NCBI RefSeq assembly: GCF_030696805.1 | Contig: NZ_JAUYRO010000057.1 | Span: 16,284 to 80,283, forward strand | Origin: Methyloversatilis sp. | Lineage (GTDB): Bacteria > Pseudomonadota > Gammaproteobacteria > Burkholderiales > Rhodocyclaceae | Direction of reading: 5' to 3' | DNA: 64,000 nt | Shown: piece by piece, positions 9,107 to 19,578 of the stretch | Numbering within the stretch: position 1 is the stretch's first letter | Layout of the letters: the number at the start of each line of letters is the position of its first letter | The notes under the pieces: generated by a model | Seen by the model: the letters and a program-made list of their open reading frames with translations, nothing else | Databases searched by the model: none | What the model was told of the DNA's origin: nothing | Program-made: the position numbers and the translations under genes

Positions 9107-10471
9107 TCAGCCGGCCGGATACCAGCGCGGCAACCACCCGGCCTCGTCGACCGCCGCAACGAAGGGCGGCGCGATGTCGCAACCGGGCATCCAGACCGGA
9201 CGCCCGTCGACGCACACGATGGGTACGCGATCACGCAACCAGGGCGGCAGGCCGCATTCCTGCGCGATCTGCTTGATGCCGGCACGCGGCCGCCCCGGAC
9301 CGCGCGGCAGACGGTCGCCGGGCGCCCGGGCACGCACGGTGACATGCGCCTGCGCAACGACCGATGCTGCCAGCCCCTGCCCGCAGACCGGTTCGAAACG
9401 GATCTGCCCGGCACCCCATGCCTGCACCGGCTCCCCCGACCACTTCCGCTCGGCAGGCGGATCGAAGTCGGGCATCAGCCACAGCGCGCCGCGATGGCTG
9501 ATGCCCGCCACACCGGCGTGCGCCACCGGACAGGCCGAGGTGGCCTGCGCCACTGCGAGTTGACGGCGCCATTCGTCCAGCCAGGGTTCGTTGGGCAACG
9601 TGCGCGCGCCATGCTGCCGAAGCAGCCAGCGCAGCAGATTGCGCTGGCGCGCGGCGTCGAGCGCGATCAGACCGTCGATCCGATAGCAGCGGCCCCACTG
9701 CGTGGCCTCGGCGAGGGCTTCGGCGTCGCGCGCGGCAAGGCCGTCGAGCAGGGTTTGCGCTTCGGCCAGACGACGCGCGACGCCGGACATCGCTTCGGCC
9801 GCACGCGGCCAGCGCGAGGTCAGCACCGGCAGGACGTCGCGGCGCAGGTAGTTGCGGGCGTAGCGGGTGTCGGCATTGGATTCGTCATCGATCCAGCGCA
9901 GGCCGTGCGCCTGTGCATGGGCTTCGAGCGCGCTGCGCGGCACGCCGAGCAGCGGCCGCAGCGTGGCAACGCGATCGCCATCGGCGGCACGCCACGCGGG
10001 CATGCCGGCCAGCCCGAGCAGGCCAGCGCCACGCACCATGTTGTGCAGCAGCGTTTCGGCCTGATCGTCGGCGTGGTGGGCGGTCAGCAGCGTGTCGAGG
10101 CCGCGGTCATGCGCATGGGTGTGCAGCGCCGCGTAGCGCGCGTCGCGTGCGGCACATTCGAGACCGTCGGGCGAGGCACGCGACACTTCGACGCGCAGCA
10201 CACTGAACGGCAGGTCGAGCGCCCGGCACTGCGAAGCGCAGACGTCTGCCCAGATATCTGCGTTCGGGCTGAGGCCGTGGTGGACGTGGGCACATTCGAG
10301 CTGCCAGTCGTGCTGCGCGCGCAGCGCCGCCAGACCATGCAGCAAGACGGTTGAATCGAGTCCGCCGCTGAAGCCGAGCAAAAGCCGGCTGGCCTCGGTG
10401 CAGTGCGCCGCGAGTGCGCCGGCAAGCTGGCCGGACAGATCAGGCGACGGCCTGCTCCTTGAATTTGCCAT
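9107..10471 (-). CDS. tilS: tRNA(Ile)-lysidine synthetase TilS
   Basis: The 454-residue protein carries the N-type ATP pyrophosphatase P-loop [13 protein letters not shown] near residue 35 and further ATPase-region stretches [11 protein letters not shown] and [18 protein letters not shown]. TilS converts cytidine-34 of the CAU-anticodon isoleucine tRNA to lysidine. The C-terminal half contains the substrate-binding and TilS-C regions ([20 protein letters not shown]). Its start overlaps the accA 3' end by 32 bases, so the two genes are probably cotranscribed and coupled, a known betaproteobacterial arrangement. Confidence 0.95.
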   Translation of the reverse strand: MANSRSRPSPDLSGQLAGALAAHCTEASRLLLGFSGGLDSTVLLHGLAALRAQHDWQLECAHVHHGLSPNADIWADVCASQCRALDLPFSVLRVEVSRASPDGLECAARDARYAALHTHAHDRGLDTLLTAHHADDQAETLLHNMVRGAGLLGLAGMPAWRAADGDRVATLRPLLGVPRSALEAHAQAHGLRWIDDESNADTRYARNYLRRDVLPVLTSRWPRAAEAMSGVARRLAEAQTLLDGLAARDAEALAEATQWGRCYRIDGLIALDAARQRNLLRWLLRQHGARTLPNEPWLDEWRRQLAVAQATSACPVAHAGVAGISHRGALWLMPDFDPPAERKWSGEPVQAWGAGQIRFEPVCGQGLAASVVAQAHVTVRARAPGDRLPRGPGRPRAGIKQIAQECGLPPWLRDRVPIVCVDGRPVWMPGCDIAPPFVAAVDEAGWLPRWYPAG

Positions 10472-11408
10472 AGGACATCAGTCGCTCGATACGGCGCTCC
10501 ACCAGCTGTGACGGGGTCAGGTCGGCAAGCTGGCGCTGCGCTTCGGCCAGGGCGCGCTTGAGCGATGCGGCCACCGTGACGTGGTCGCGGTGGCCGCCGC
10601 CAGCCGGTTCGTTCACCACCTTGTCGATCAGGCCAAGTGTTTTAAGGCGCGACGCGGTGATGCCCATGATTTCTGCGGCATCGGCCGCCTTGTCGGCGCT
10701 TTTCCACAGGATGGACGCACAGCCTTCCGGCGAAATGACCGAGTACGTCGAGTACTGCAACATCATCAACGTGTCAGCCACGGCGATCGCCAGTGCGCCG
10801 CCGGAGCCGCCCTCACCGATGATGGTGGCAATGATGGGGACGCGCAGTTCGGCCATGGCGTAGAGGTTGTGGCCGATGGCTTCGGACTGGCCGCGCTCTT
10901 CGGCGTCGATGCCCGGATAGGCGCCCGGTGTGTCGATGAAGGTGAACACCGGCATGCCGAATTTTTCAGCCAGCTTCATCAGGCGCAGCGCCTTGCGGTA
11001 GCCCTCGGGACGCGGCATGCCGAAATTGCGATGGATCTTTTCCTTCGTGTCGCGCCCCTTCTGGTGACCGATCACCATGCAGGCATGGCCGTTGAAGCGG
11101 GCGATGCCACCGACGATGGCGTGATCGTCCGCGAACGAGCGGTCGCCATGCAGTTCCTGGAACTCCGTGAACATCAGGCGGAAGTAATCGAGCGAGTACG
11201 GACGCTGCGGATGGCGCGCCACCTGGGCAATCTGCCAGGGCGTGAGCTTGGCGTAGATGTCCTTGGTGAGCGACTGGCTCTTTGCTTCAAGCCGGGCGAT
11301 CTCTTCCGAAATATCGACCGCCGAATCGTCCTGCACGAAACGCAACTCCTCGATTTTCGCCTCAAGTTCGGCGATCGGCTGTTCAAAATCGAGAAAGGTG
11401 GTTTTCAT
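10440..11408 (-). CDS. accA: Acetyl-CoA carboxylase carboxyltransferase subunit alpha
   Basis: The 322-residue protein is a full-length AccA: the N-terminal helix [18 protein letters not shown], then the crotonase-like core with [45 protein letters not shown] and [15 protein letters not shown]. With AccD it transfers CO2 from carboxybiotin-BCCP to acetyl-CoA in the first step of fatty acid synthesis. ATG at 11408 is the conserved start; the longer open frame upstream is not conserved-looking. tilS follows with an overlap. Confidence 0.97.
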   Translation of the reverse strand: MKTTFLDFEQPIAELEAKIEELRFVQDDSAVDISEEIARLEAKSQSLTKDIYAKLTPWQIAQVARHPQRPYSLDYFRLMFTEFQELHGDRSFADDHAIVGGIARFNGHACMVIGHQKGRDTKEKIHRNFGMPRPEGYRKALRLMKLAEKFGMPVFTFIDTPGAYPGIDAEERGQSEAIGHNLYAMAELRVPIIATIIGEGGSGGALAIAVADTLMMLQYSTYSVISPEGCASILWKSADKAADAAEIMGITASRLKTLGLIDKVVNEPAGGGHRDHVTVAASLKRALAEAQRQLADLTPSQLVERRIERLMSYGKFKEQAVA

Positions 11409-11561
11409 CGGCGGAGTGGGCTGAATCAGAAAGGAAGGCGATTTTACCGCGTACGCCTGCTGTTCGGTCGGCAATGCGCTGTCCGGAGTCCGGGTGCTGG
11501 ATCGAGAGGGGACTGCACGGAGGTGGAGCGCGCGCCACGGAGCCGCGGCGCAGCGAGGTGG

Positions 11562-11990
11562 CTACTTGATGCGGCGAAGGTGCGAGCGGCCGACCGGCTT
11601 GTCCGGTGTGGTGAGCACGGGCTGCTCGCTGCGCTCGGAGGCCGCCACCGGCGCCGCATCGGCACGAACGGTCTGCCCCGCTGTGACTTCAAATGCCATG
11701 CCGTGACCGTTTTCGCGCGCATAGATCGCAGCGACACAATCGATTGGAATGGTCAATTCCTGCGCGACGCCACCGAAACGCGCCGAGCAGGTGATCAATT
11801 CGTTACCCATGACCAGTTGATGCACCGCTTCGCGCCCGATGTTCAGGATGATCTGACCATCCTTCACGTACTGGCGAGGGACGCCCGCGCGCTCGTCGAC
11901 GACGACCGCGATATAGGGCGTGAGCCCCTGGTCCGCACACCAGTCAAACAGCGCACGGAGCAGGTAGGGCTTGGTCGAAACGGAACTCAT
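11562..11990 (-). CDS. sspB: ClpXP adaptor SspB (stringent starvation protein B)
   Basis: About 142 residues: the conserved adaptor domain (TKPYLLRALFDWCADQGLTP, then VPRQYVKDGQIILNIG and ARFGGVAQELTIPIDCVAAIYARE) followed by a flexible tail ending in GRSHLRRIK, which matches the ClpX-binding tail of SspB. SspB delivers ssrA-tagged proteins to ClpXP. It follows sspA as the last gene of the petABC-sspAB series. An in-frame ATG at 11999 would add three residues. Confidence 0.93.
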   Translation of the reverse strand: MSSVSTKPYLLRALFDWCADQGLTPYIAVVVDERAGVPRQYVKDGQIILNIGREAVHQLVMGNELITCSARFGGVAQELTIPIDCVAAIYARENGHGMAFEVTAGQTVRADAAPVAASERSEQPVLTTPDKPVGRSHLRRIK

Positions 11991-12026
11991 CACATCCATG
12001 CAATTTGAACGAATACTCCGGGCAGT

Positions 12027-12623
12027 CTAGCGACGCATCACTTTTTCTGACGGCGTCAGCGCATCAATGAACCCTTGGCGGGAAAAGATACGTTCAGCGT
12101 ACTTCATCAGCGGCGCAGCAGACTTGGGAAGTTCGATACCGTAGTGGTCAAGTCGCCATAGTAATGGAGCAATGGCAACGTCCAGCATGGAAAATTCCTC
12201 GCCCAGCATGTACTTCTGCTTGGCGAAGATCGCCGTGAGCTCGGTAAGACGATCGCGCAGGTGCGCGCGGGACTTGTCAGCCGTACGCGCATTCTTTTCC
12301 AGCGGCTCGATGTGCGAGAACAGTTCGTTCTCTACCGTATGCAGAAGCTGCCGTGCGCGAGCCCGCATGATCGGGTCAGGCGGCATCAATTGCGGGTGCG
12401 GAAAACGCTCGTCAATGTACTCATTGATGATGTTGGAGTCATACAGGATGAGGTCGCGATCAACCAGCACCGGCACGCGGTTATAGGGATTGATGACCGC
12501 AATGTCTTCCGGCTTGTTGTACAGGTCGACATCAATGACCTGGAAATCCATGCCTTTTTCGTAGAGGACAATACGGCAGCGATGGGAAAAGGGATCGGTG
12601 GTCCCCGAGTACAGATTCATCAT
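12027..12623 (-). CDS. sspA: Stringent starvation protein A (GST-fold)
   Basis: The 198-residue protein has a thioredoxin-like N-terminal domain (MNLYSGTTDPFSHRCRIVLYEKGMD, shown in part) and an all-helical GST C-terminal domain ending in SPSEKVMRR-like residues. SspA binds RNA polymerase and alters promoter choice under starvation and acid stress; it lacks GST activity. It lies 106 bases downstream of petC and is followed by sspB, the standard betaproteobacterial order. Confidence 0.93.
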   Translation of the reverse strand: MMNLYSGTTDPFSHRCRIVLYEKGMDFQVIDVDLYNKPEDIAVINPYNRVPVLVDRDLILYDSNIINEYIDERFPHPQLMPPDPIMRARARQLLHTVENELFSHIEPLEKNARTADKSRAHLRDRLTELTAIFAKQKYMLGEEFSMLDVAIAPLLWRLDHYGIELPKSAAPLMKYAERIFSRQGFIDALTPSEKVMRR

Positions 12624-12729
12624 CGTGTTGACACCCCAGGAGTACTCGGCATCCCGCACCACGCGACGTACGCGTGATGGGGTCGCTTCGCGATGACCGA
12701 GAGCTTGCATGACTTTCGGGCGTATTTGA

Positions 12730-13488
12730 TTAATGGACGTCTTTCCAGTACTCACGCTTGAGCAGGTATGCCAGCGTGAGCAGGACGGAAAGACCGAGGA
12801 TGACGAGCAGGCCGGTCTGGCGACGCTTTTCGGCGCCGGGTTCGGCCATGAAAACAAGATAGGCAACCAGATCGCCGATCGCCGAATCGTACTCTGACTT
12901 GCTGAGCTTGCCCGGTTTCGTCAGTTCGATCTGCAGCGAATCGACTTCGCCGCCGTGGCCATCCGATACCTTCACGTGCCTGGCAGTCTGCTCGCCCTGA
13001 AGTTCGTACAGGACGTGCGGCATGCCAACGTTGGCAAAGGCTGTGTTGTTCCAGCCGGTCGGGCGCGCGTCGTCGCGGTAGAAGCCGCGCAAGTAGGTAT
13101 ACAGCCAGTCTGCGCCACTTCCGTCGCCCGAGGCGCGCGAACGCGCCACGACGCTCAGGTCGGGCGGCGCCGCGCCGAACCACTTGATGCCGTCGGCGCG
13201 CGTCATGCCGACGCGCATCGTTTCACCGACCTTGTCGGCGGCGAACAGCAGGTTGTCTTTTATCTGCTCGTCCGTCAGACCGACGTCGTTCAGGCGGTTG
13301 TAACGCATGTACGAGGCCGAGTGACAGTTCAGGCAGTAATTGACGAACATCTGTGCACCGCGCTGGATCGCGAGGGCGTCACGGAATTTCTCCGTTGGCG
13401 CGCGATCGAGTTGAACGTGACCGCCTGCGGCCATTGCAACCAAGGGGGCGAACAGGGCGCCCAGAAACAGGTTTTTGAGTTGTTTCAT
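12730..13488 (-). CDS. petC: Cytochrome c1 of the bc1 complex
   Basis: The 252-residue protein has a cleavable signal peptide (LFLGALFAPLVAMAAGG), one c-type heme site in NYCLNCHSASYMRYNRL, the distal Met region, and a C-terminal membrane anchor (LLVILGLSVLLTLAYLLKREYW). It passes electrons from the Rieske protein to soluble cytochrome c. It is the third gene of petABC, 14 bases after petB. A bc1 complex also gives the quinoprotein cytochromes elsewhere in the window a respiratory chain to join. Confidence 0.96.
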   Translation of the reverse strand: MKQLKNLFLGALFAPLVAMAAGGHVQLDRAPTEKFRDALAIQRGAQMFVNYCLNCHSASYMRYNRLNDVGLTDEQIKDNLLFAADKVGETMRVGMTRADGIKWFGAAPPDLSVVARSRASGDGSGADWLYTYLRGFYRDDARPTGWNNTAFANVGMPHVLYELQGEQTARHVKVSDGHGGEVDSLQIELTKPGKLSKSEYDSAIGDLVAYLVFMAEPGAEKRRQTGLLVILGLSVLLTLAYLLKREYWKDVH

Positions 13489-13502
13489 GATCTGTCTGGC
13501 TT

Positions 13503-14786
13503 TCAGTGTCCGGTCACGCGATCAGGTACGGGCTTCGTCTTGTCTATCGCGGTGTACCAAGGCATCGCGATGAAGAACAGGAAGTAGATGATCGTGCAGA
13601 TCTGCGACACCAGCGTGCCCATCGGCGTCGGTGCCTGCACGCCCAGGTAGCCCAGGATCAGGAAGGCAATGATGAAGATGGTCAGCGCCGCCTTGTAGAT
13701 CGGGCCGCGGTAGCGGATCGACTTCACCGGCGAGCGATCGAGCCACGGCAGCAGGAAGAAGATCATCACGGACAGGCCCATGAAGATCACGCCCCACAGC
13801 TTCGCATCAACCCAGAAGAAATTCACCGTGTTGGCGCGAAGGATCGAATAGAACGGGGTGAAGTACCAGACCGGGGCGATGTGCGACGGCGTCTTCAGCG
13901 GATCTGCCGGAATGAAGTTGTTGTATTCCAGGAAGTAACCGCCAAACTCGGGGGCGAAGAACACCACTGCGGAGAAGCAGATAAGAAAGACCACGACGCC
14001 GACGATGTCCTTCACCGTGTAGTACGGGTGGAACGGAATACCGTCGAGCGGAATACCGGTTTTGGGGTCCTTGTGCTTCTTGATGTCCACACCGTCCGGG
14101 TTGTTCGAGCCGACTTCGTGCAGCGCGATGATGTGCGCAGCAACCAGGCCGATCAGCACCAGCGGCACCGCGATCACGTGGAACGAGAAGAAGCGGTTCA
14201 GCGTTGCGTCACCGATCACGTAGTCGCCACGCAGCCAGATCGACAGGTCGTTGCCGATGACCGGAATGGCCGAAAACAGGTTGATGATGACCTGGGCGCC
14301 CCAGTACGACATCTGTCCCCAAGGCAGCAGGTAGCCCATGAAGGCCTCCGCCATCAGCAGCAGGAAGATCGCGCAACCGAAGATCCACACCAGTTCGCGC
14401 GGTTTGCGGTATGAGCCGTACATCAGGCCGCGGAACATGTGCAGATAGACCACGACGAAGAACGCCGAAGCGCCGGTCGAGTGCATGTAGCGGATCATCC
14501 AGCCCCATGGCACGTCGCGCATGATGTATTCGACACTGGCGAACGCCACCGGAACGCCCGACGCGTTCAGCGACGCATCCGGCTTGAAGTGCATTACCAG
14601 GAAAATGCCTGTGACGACCTGAATCACCAGCACGAGCAGTGCGAGCGAACCGAAGAAGTACCAGAAGTTGAAGTTTTTCGGCGCGTAGTACTCCGCCAGA
14701 TGTTCCTTGTACATCGAAGTCAGCGGGAAACGCTGGTCGATCCAGCCCAGCAGGCCGGTAGTCGTTACAACCTTTTCGCCTGCCAT
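13503..14786 (-). CDS. petB: Cytochrome b of the bc1 complex
   Basis: The 427-residue multi-pass protein has the paired heme-ligand histidines in helices B and D (RYMHSTGASAFF and YLHMFRGL; RFFSFHVIAVPL and LVAAHIIALHE), the Qo-site PEW-like sequence (here PVWYFTPFYSILR) and eight or so membrane helices. It is a fused long cytochrome b containing subunit-IV-like helices, as in proteobacteria. Three bases separate it from petA. Confidence 0.97.
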   Translation of the reverse strand: MAGEKVVTTTGLLGWIDQRFPLTSMYKEHLAEYYAPKNFNFWYFFGSLALLVLVIQVVTGIFLVMHFKPDASLNASGVPVAFASVEYIMRDVPWGWMIRYMHSTGASAFFVVVYLHMFRGLMYGSYRKPRELVWIFGCAIFLLLMAEAFMGYLLPWGQMSYWGAQVIINLFSAIPVIGNDLSIWLRGDYVIGDATLNRFFSFHVIAVPLVLIGLVAAHIIALHEVGSNNPDGVDIKKHKDPKTGIPLDGIPFHPYYTVKDIVGVVVFLICFSAVVFFAPEFGGYFLEYNNFIPADPLKTPSHIAPVWYFTPFYSILRANTVNFFWVDAKLWGVIFMGLSVMIFFLLPWLDRSPVKSIRYRGPIYKAALTIFIIAFLILGYLGVQAPTPMGTLVSQICTIIYFLFFIAMPWYTAIDKTKPVPDRVTGH

Positions 14787-14789
14787 CGC

Positions 14790-15398
14790 TCAACCCTCCT
14801 TGGTGTCCTGACCAACCAGGATTCGGCTGTCGGACAAAAACATGTACGGCGGCACCGGGAGGTTATCCGGTGCCGGCATTGCCTTGAATACGCGACCTGC
14901 GAGGTCGAAGCTCGAGCCGTGGCAGGGGCACACGAATCCGGCGACGTCGCCGAGCTGCGCGTTGGAACCCGAAGCGAACGGGCCCGAAGGCGAACAGCCG
15001 AGATGGGTACAGATCGCCACGAGCACGGCGAACTCTGCGCGATCTTCGCGAGCGCGCTGGACGTTGCGGGCGTATTCGGGGGTGAATTCGGACGGGTTGC
15101 GTTCCGATTTGGGATCAGCGAGCTTGTCCTCGATCTTCGCGAGGGCTTCGAGCTGTTCCGGCGTACGACGCAGGATCCACACCGGTTTACCCTGCCACTC
15201 GACAGTGGTCATTTCGCCCGGAGCGAGTTTGGACACATCCACCTCGACCGGCGCACCTGCGGCTTTCGCACGCTCCGACGGCGCCAGACTGGTCAGGAAG
15301 GGTACTGCGACTGCAAGTCCTGCAACGCCACCCGCACAGGCGGTTGCCACGAGCAGATTGCGGCGCCCGCAATCCATTTTTTTCTCATTGCCACTCAT
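14790..15398 (-). CDS. petA: Rieske iron-sulfur protein of the bc1 complex
   Basis: The 202-residue protein begins with a twin-arginine signal (CGRRNLLVATACAGG) that stays as membrane anchor, and holds the 2Fe-2S ligands in CTHLGCSPSG and CPCHGSSFDLAGR. It accepts electrons from ubiquinol at the Qo site. First gene of petABC-sspAB, behind a promoter with a consensus -10. Confidence 0.97.
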   Translation of the reverse strand: MSGNEKKMDCGRRNLLVATACAGGVAGLAVAVPFLTSLAPSERAKAAGAPVEVDVSKLAPGEMTTVEWQGKPVWILRRTPEQLEALAKIEDKLADPKSERNPSEFTPEYARNVQRAREDRAEFAVLVAICTHLGCSPSGPFASGSNAQLGDVAGFVCPCHGSSFDLAGRVFKAMPAPDNLPVPPYMFLSDSRILVGQDTKEG

Positions 15399-15438
15399 GC
15401 TTCACCCCGTCGAAACAATTGATTCTGCGCAACCTGCG

Positions 15439-15468
15439 ATTATACCCCCAAGCGACGACTGCTTTAAA
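15439..15468 (-). promoter_or_regulatory. Sigma-70-type promoter of petABC-sspAB
   Basis: On the minus strand TTTAAA (15468-15463), an 18-base spacer and a perfect TATAAT (15444-15439) lie about 40 bases before the petA start. Confidence 0.6.
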
Positions 15469-15531
15469 CCCCCAACGGCCTTCCGGTACCACGGAACATT
15501 GCGATGCAAGCCCATCGTGTAGCACGCAGGC

Positions 15532-16746
15532 TCAAACCGCACCCAGCTCGCGCATGCGCGCGATGCGTTCCGGTGCAATTCCCAGGTCGGCTAGCACCTC
15601 ATCCGTGTGCGCGCCGAGCCCGGGGCCGATCCAGTTCGTTCCGCCCGGCGTTTCCGACAGCCGCGGCACCACCGCTGGCGCTTTGAATGGTCGGCCGTCC
15701 GGCAGTTCCAGCGTTTCGAACATTGCGCGCGCGAGAAACTGCGGATCGGCGACGATGTCTTCGATCGAATACACCCGGCTGACCGGTACGTCTGCCTCGC
15801 CCAGCGCGCGCAGCACTTCTTCGCCATCGCGCTCGGCCACCCAGGCGTCGATCAGCGCATAGATTTCGTCGCGTCGCGCATCGCGGCCTGCGTTGTCGGC
15901 GAGTGAAGGGTCGGCGGCGAGATCAGGGCGACCGAGGGCAACCATCAGGCGCTTGAAGATCGCGTCGCCGTTGCCGCCGATGATGATGTGGCGGCCGTCA
16001 CGGGCCGTATGGGTGTTGGACGGCGTGATGCCGGGCATGATGTTGCCGGTTCGGCCGCGGATGAAGCCGAAAACGTCGAACTCCGGCAGCATGCTTTCCA
16101 TCATCGCGAACACGGCTTCATACAGTGCGACGTCGACGGTCTGGCCCTGCCCTGCTCCCCGTCCGCCGGTGGCATCGCGGTGGCGCAGTGCCATCAGTGC
16201 GCCGATGACGCCCCACAGCGCTGCGATGGAGTCACCGATTGAAATGCCGACCTTGACCGGCGGCCGGTCGGGGAAGCCGGTGATGTAGCGCAGGCCGCCC
16301 ATCGATTCACCTATGGCACCGAAACCGGGCTGTTCGGCCATCGGCCCGGTCTGTCCGAAGCCGGACAGACGGACGATGACCAGCGATGGATTCAGTTCGC
16401 GCAGCACTGCTTCGGGCAGGCCGAGCTTGTCCAGCACACCGGGGCGGAAATTTTCGACCAGTACGTCGGCGTCGGCCAGCAGGCGACGCAGCACGTCGAT
16501 ACCATCGGGGTGCTTCAGGTTGAGCGTAACCGACTTCTTGTTGCGCGCCTGCACGAACCACCACAGCGACGTTCCTTCGTAAAGCAGACGCCATTTTCGC
16601 AGCGGATCGCCGCCGTCCGGCGATTCGATCTTGATCACATCGGCGCCGAATTCGGCCAGGATGCGCGACGCAAACGGACCGGCGATCAAGGTGCCCAGTT
16701 CGACCACCTTCAGGCCGGACAGTGGTCTGACGGCGGTGTCACTCAT
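15532..16746 (-). CDS. Class III CoA-transferase, CaiB/BaiF family
   Basis: The 404-residue protein starts with [31 protein letters not shown] (shown in part: [12 protein letters not shown]), the signature of family III CoA-transferases, with the [14 protein letters not shown] loop and the candidate catalytic Asp in [16 protein letters not shown]. Members move CoA between carboxylic acids (formyl-, carnitine-, mesaconyl-CoA and others); the substrate is not readable. Its ATG overlaps the recR stop by four bases (ATGA), so it is translationally coupled to a recombination gene. Confidence 0.88.
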   Translation of the reverse strand: MSDTAVRPLSGLKVVELGTLIAGPFASRILAEFGADVIKIESPDGGDPLRKWRLLYEGTSLWWFVQARNKKSVTLNLKHPDGIDVLRRLLADADVLVENFRPGVLDKLGLPEAVLRELNPSLVIVRLSGFGQTGPMAEQPGFGAIGESMGGLRYITGFPDRPPVKVGISIGDSIAALWGVIGALMALRHRDATGGRGAGQGQTVDVALYEAVFAMMESMLPEFDVFGFIRGRTGNIMPGITPSNTHTARDGRHIIIGGNGDAIFKRLMVALGRPDLAADPSLADNAGRDARRDEIYALIDAWVAERDGEEVLRALGEADVPVSRVYSIEDIVADPQFLARAMFETLELPDGRPFKAPAVVPRLSETPGGTNWIGPGLGAHTDEVLADLGIAPERIARMRELGAV

Positions 16747-17336
16747 GCTGGCCGGCGCTCCGACAGCGCCTGGGCGATGGTGCCGATGTCGGTATGCTCC
16801 AGTTCGCCGCCGACCGGCAGGCCACGCGCGATTCGGCTTACCGCAAGACCGCGCGCACGCAGCATTTCGCCAAGGTAGTGCGCGGTGGCTTCGCCTTCAT
16901 TGGTGAAGTTGGTGGCGAGGATCACTTCGGTCACTTGAGGGTCGGCCGCGCGTTCCAGCAGGCGATCGAGCCTCAGCTCGCGCGGGCCGACGCCTTCCAG
17001 CGGAGCGATGCGCCCCATCAGGCAGTAATACAGGCCGGCATAACTCTGCGTCTGCTCCATCATCAGCATGTCGGCCGGGCTTTCGACAACGCACAGCAGC
17101 GATGCATCGCGGCGCGGCGATGCGCAGCGCTCACACACCTCGAGTTCGGTGAAGGTGTTGCAGCGCGCGCAATTGTGCAGCCGGGTCAGCGCCTGACCGA
17201 GCGCGCGGGCCAGCTTTTCGGCGCCCTGCCGGTCACGCTGCAGCAGGTGAAAAGCCATGCGCTGTGCGCTTTTCGGGCCGACTGACGGCAGGCAGCGCAG
17301 CGCGTTCACCAGCTCGTCCAGAACACCCGGCGTCAT
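16743..17336 (-). CDS. recR: Recombination mediator RecR
   Basis: The 197-residue protein has the HhH region [20 protein letters not shown], the zinc finger [16 protein letters not shown] and the Toprim domain ([16 protein letters not shown] and [19 protein letters not shown]). With RecO it loads RecA on gapped DNA. It follows ybaB by 16 bases in the conserved dnaX-ybaB-recR block. Confidence 0.96.
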   Translation of the reverse strand: MTPGVLDELVNALRCLPSVGPKSAQRMAFHLLQRDRQGAEKLARALGQALTRLHNCARCNTFTELEVCERCASPRRDASLLCVVESPADMLMMEQTQSYAGLYYCLMGRIAPLEGVGPRELRLDRLLERAADPQVTEVILATNFTNEGEATAHYLGEMLRARGLAVSRIARGLPVGGELEHTDIGTIAQALSERRPA

Positions 17337-17352
17337 CCGTGCAGTACGGTTA

Positions 17353-17676
17353 TCAGAACGGCAGCTTGAAGCCGGGTGGCAGGTTCAGACCGGATGTGAA
17401 GCCGGCCATCTTTTCTGCCGTGGTCGTCTCGACCCGACGCACTGCGTCGTTCACCGCAGCGGCCAGCAGGTCTTCGAGCATTTCGCGGTCGTCCATGACC
17501 GAAGGGTCGATGCTGACGCGACGCACGTCGTGCTTGCAGGTCATGACGACCTTCACCATGCCGGCGCCGGACTGGCCCTCGACCTCGACGGTCGCCAGCT
17601 GGTCCTGCATCTTCTTCATGTTTTCCTGCATCTGCTGGGCCTGCTTCATCAGGCCACCGATGCCACCTTTCATCAT
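17353..17676 (-). CDS. ybaB: Nucleoid-associated protein YbaB/EbfC
   Basis: The 107-residue protein has the typical N-terminal coiled region ([20 protein letters not shown]) and central strands ([20 protein letters not shown]). It binds DNA as a dimer. Ten bases downstream of dnaX. Confidence 0.95.
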   Translation of the reverse strand: MMKGGIGGLMKQAQQMQENMKKMQDQLATVEVEGQSGAGMVKVVMTCKHDVRRVSIDPSVMDDREMLEDLLAAAVNDAVRRVETTTAEKMAGFTSGLNLPPGFKLPF

Positions 17677-17686
17677 GGTGCGATCC

Positions 17687-19378
17687 TCAAAGTGGTTTTA
17701 TCGAGTCTTCGATCAGCCGGGCATCGAACTGTTCAATGACCTGCTGCACGAAGGGGTCGTTCCGCATCGCCTCGCGCGCCTGCTGTTCGCGCGCCTGCTG
17801 TTCGGCGGTCAGCCGCTGCGCCACGGTCTGAGACACCGGGGCGCCGTGTTCAAATTGAAGCTGGACCGGCATACCGAGCGCGTCCTGCACGGCGGCACGC
17901 AATTTGTCCTGCGCGCTGCTGACCAGGTGCGCCATCTCGCGCGGCAGGCGCAACCGGATGCGTCCGCCGTCGCTGCCCAGCCATTCGCACTGATGCGCGA
18001 GCTGGCGCGTCAGTGCGACGATGTCGAGCCGGTCAACCAGCGCATGCCAGTCTTCATTGGAGTGCAGCACCGCGGCTCCGGCCTTGGCCTCGGTGGGAAC
18101 GGTTGATGGCACAACCGCCGCCGGAAACGCGGAAGGCGCCTCTTTGTGCCGCGGAGCGGGTACCTGCGCAAGCGGTTCGCGCTCGACCGGCGTGGGCGCG
18201 ACGACCGGCGGTAGCGGTGCACTGGCGCGGGCCACCCGTGGTGGCGCCTGCAGCGCGGCGCTGTGCCCGCGCGGCGTGGCAGCCAGCGGCGGCGGATTGT
18301 CGGGGCGGAAGGCCAGCAGGCGCAGCAAGGTCATCGAAAAACCGGTCAGCTCGTCCGGCGCCATCGGCAGATCATTGCAGCCCTGCACGACGATCTGGTA
18401 GGCCAGCTGCACCGATTCGGCGTCCATCGCCTCGACGTACGGCGCCAGACGCAGGCGCTCGTTTTCGTCGGTGATGGCGTCAGGTACCCGCTGCGCCATG
18501 GCGACGCGGTGCAGCAGCACGGCCAGTTCGCGCAGCGCCTGATCGAAATCGACGCTGCGCGTCCGCATCTGTTCGGTCAGCGCCATCAGTGCCGTCCCGT
18601 CGCCGGCGATGATCGCATCGAGCACGAGGTAGAGGTGTTCGTCACCAACGGTGCCCAGCATGTCTAGCACGTCCTGCTCGATCAGCCGTCCGGCGCCATG
18701 GGCAATCGCCTGATCGAGCAGCGACAGCGCGTCGCGCATTGATCCGGCTGCCCCCTTGGAAATCGGCCGCAGTGCCGCCGGCTCGTATTCGACCTGTTCG
18801 GCATCGAGCACGGAGGCGAGGTGTCGCACGATGGCGTCGGGCTGCATCTGCTTCAGATTGAACTGCAGGCAGCGGCTCAGGACCGTGACCGGGATCTTCT
18901 GCGGGTCAGTGGTAGCAAGGATGAATTTCACATGCTCGGGCGGCTCTTCGAGCGTCTTCAGCATCGCGTTGAAGGCGTGGCCGGTCAGCATATGGACTTC
19001 GTCGATCATGTAGACCTTGTAGCGGCCGCGCGCCGGCGCGTAGGCCGCCTTTTCGAGCAGGGCCGCCATATCGTCCACGCTGCGATTGGACGCGGCGTCC
19101 ATCTCGACGTAGTCAACGAAGCGCCCGGCGTCTATTTCGGTGCAGGCTGCGCAGACGCCACAAGGTTTCGCCGTGATGCCGGTGTCGCAGTTCAGGCTCT
19201 TGGCAAGGATGCGGGCGATTGTCGTCTTGCCGACGCCGCGCGTGCCGGTGAACAGGTAGGCGTGATGCAGGCGTTGCTGTTCCAGGGCATGGGTCAGCGC
19301 GCGCACGACGTGGTCCTGACCGATCAGCGTGTCGAAGCTGCGGGGACGCCACTTGCGCGCTAGAACCTGATAACTCAT
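17687..19378 (-). CDS. dnaX: DNA polymerase III subunits gamma/tau
   Basis: The 563-residue protein starts [15 protein letters not shown] and carries the Walker A of the clamp loader ([16 protein letters not shown]), a zinc module ([13 protein letters not shown] preceded by Cys), the [22 protein letters not shown] segment and the sensor-1 region. After residue 380 a Pro/Ala-rich linker leads to a tau-type C-terminal domain. I did not see an A-AAA-AAG slippery site, so a separate gamma product is unproven. ATG at 19378 is the conserved start; the 4.5S RNA gene lies directly upstream on the same strand. Confidence 0.95.
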   Translation of the reverse strand: MSYQVLARKWRPRSFDTLIGQDHVVRALTHALEQQRLHHAYLFTGTRGVGKTTIARILAKSLNCDTGITAKPCGVCAACTEIDAGRFVDYVEMDAASNRSVDDMAALLEKAAYAPARGRYKVYMIDEVHMLTGHAFNAMLKTLEEPPEHVKFILATTDPQKIPVTVLSRCLQFNLKQMQPDAIVRHLASVLDAEQVEYEPAALRPISKGAAGSMRDALSLLDQAIAHGAGRLIEQDVLDMLGTVGDEHLYLVLDAIIAGDGTALMALTEQMRTRSVDFDQALRELAVLLHRVAMAQRVPDAITDENERLRLAPYVEAMDAESVQLAYQIVVQGCNDLPMAPDELTGFSMTLLRLLAFRPDNPPPLAATPRGHSAALQAPPRVARASAPLPPVVAPTPVEREPLAQVPAPRHKEAPSAFPAAVVPSTVPTEAKAGAAVLHSNEDWHALVDRLDIVALTRQLAHQCEWLGSDGGRIRLRLPREMAHLVSSAQDKLRAAVQDALGMPVQLQFEHGAPVSQTVAQRLTAEQQAREQQAREAMRNDPFVQQVIEQFDARLIEDSIKPL

Positions 19379-19431
19379 CGGAACGCTGGCGGGAGGGGAA
19401 CCGGGAACGGATCCAGCAAAAAAGGGAGGGG

Positions 19432-19529
19432 TGGCGAGCCTGACCCCCGGCACTCATGGTGAGCAGCTGTGGCTGCTTCCTTCCGGATCTGACCAGATTC
19501 ACCGCGCCACGATGCGGGGAGACCCGCCA
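19432..19529 (-). ncRNA. ffs: Bacterial small SRP RNA (4.5S RNA)
   Basis: The minus strand contains the invariant SRP core GGTCAGATCCGGAAGGAAGC followed by AGCC, inside a rod: the 5' end TGGCGGGTCT pairs with AGGCTCGCCA at the 3' end. Length, about 98 nt, fits the 4.5S class. A T-run at 19423-19418 follows CCCTCCC and probably ends the transcript. The position in front of dnaX is usual in betaproteobacteria. Exact mature ends are estimated. Confidence 0.9.
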
Positions 19530-19578
19530 CGCCGAATGATAACCCGAGCCACCCGACTTGGGCGACACCGACGGCAAA

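Noticed and set aside
17687..19378. Programmed frameshift in dnaX
   Set aside because: I saw no A-AAA-AAG-type slippery run at the expected place, so a separate gamma product is not supported.
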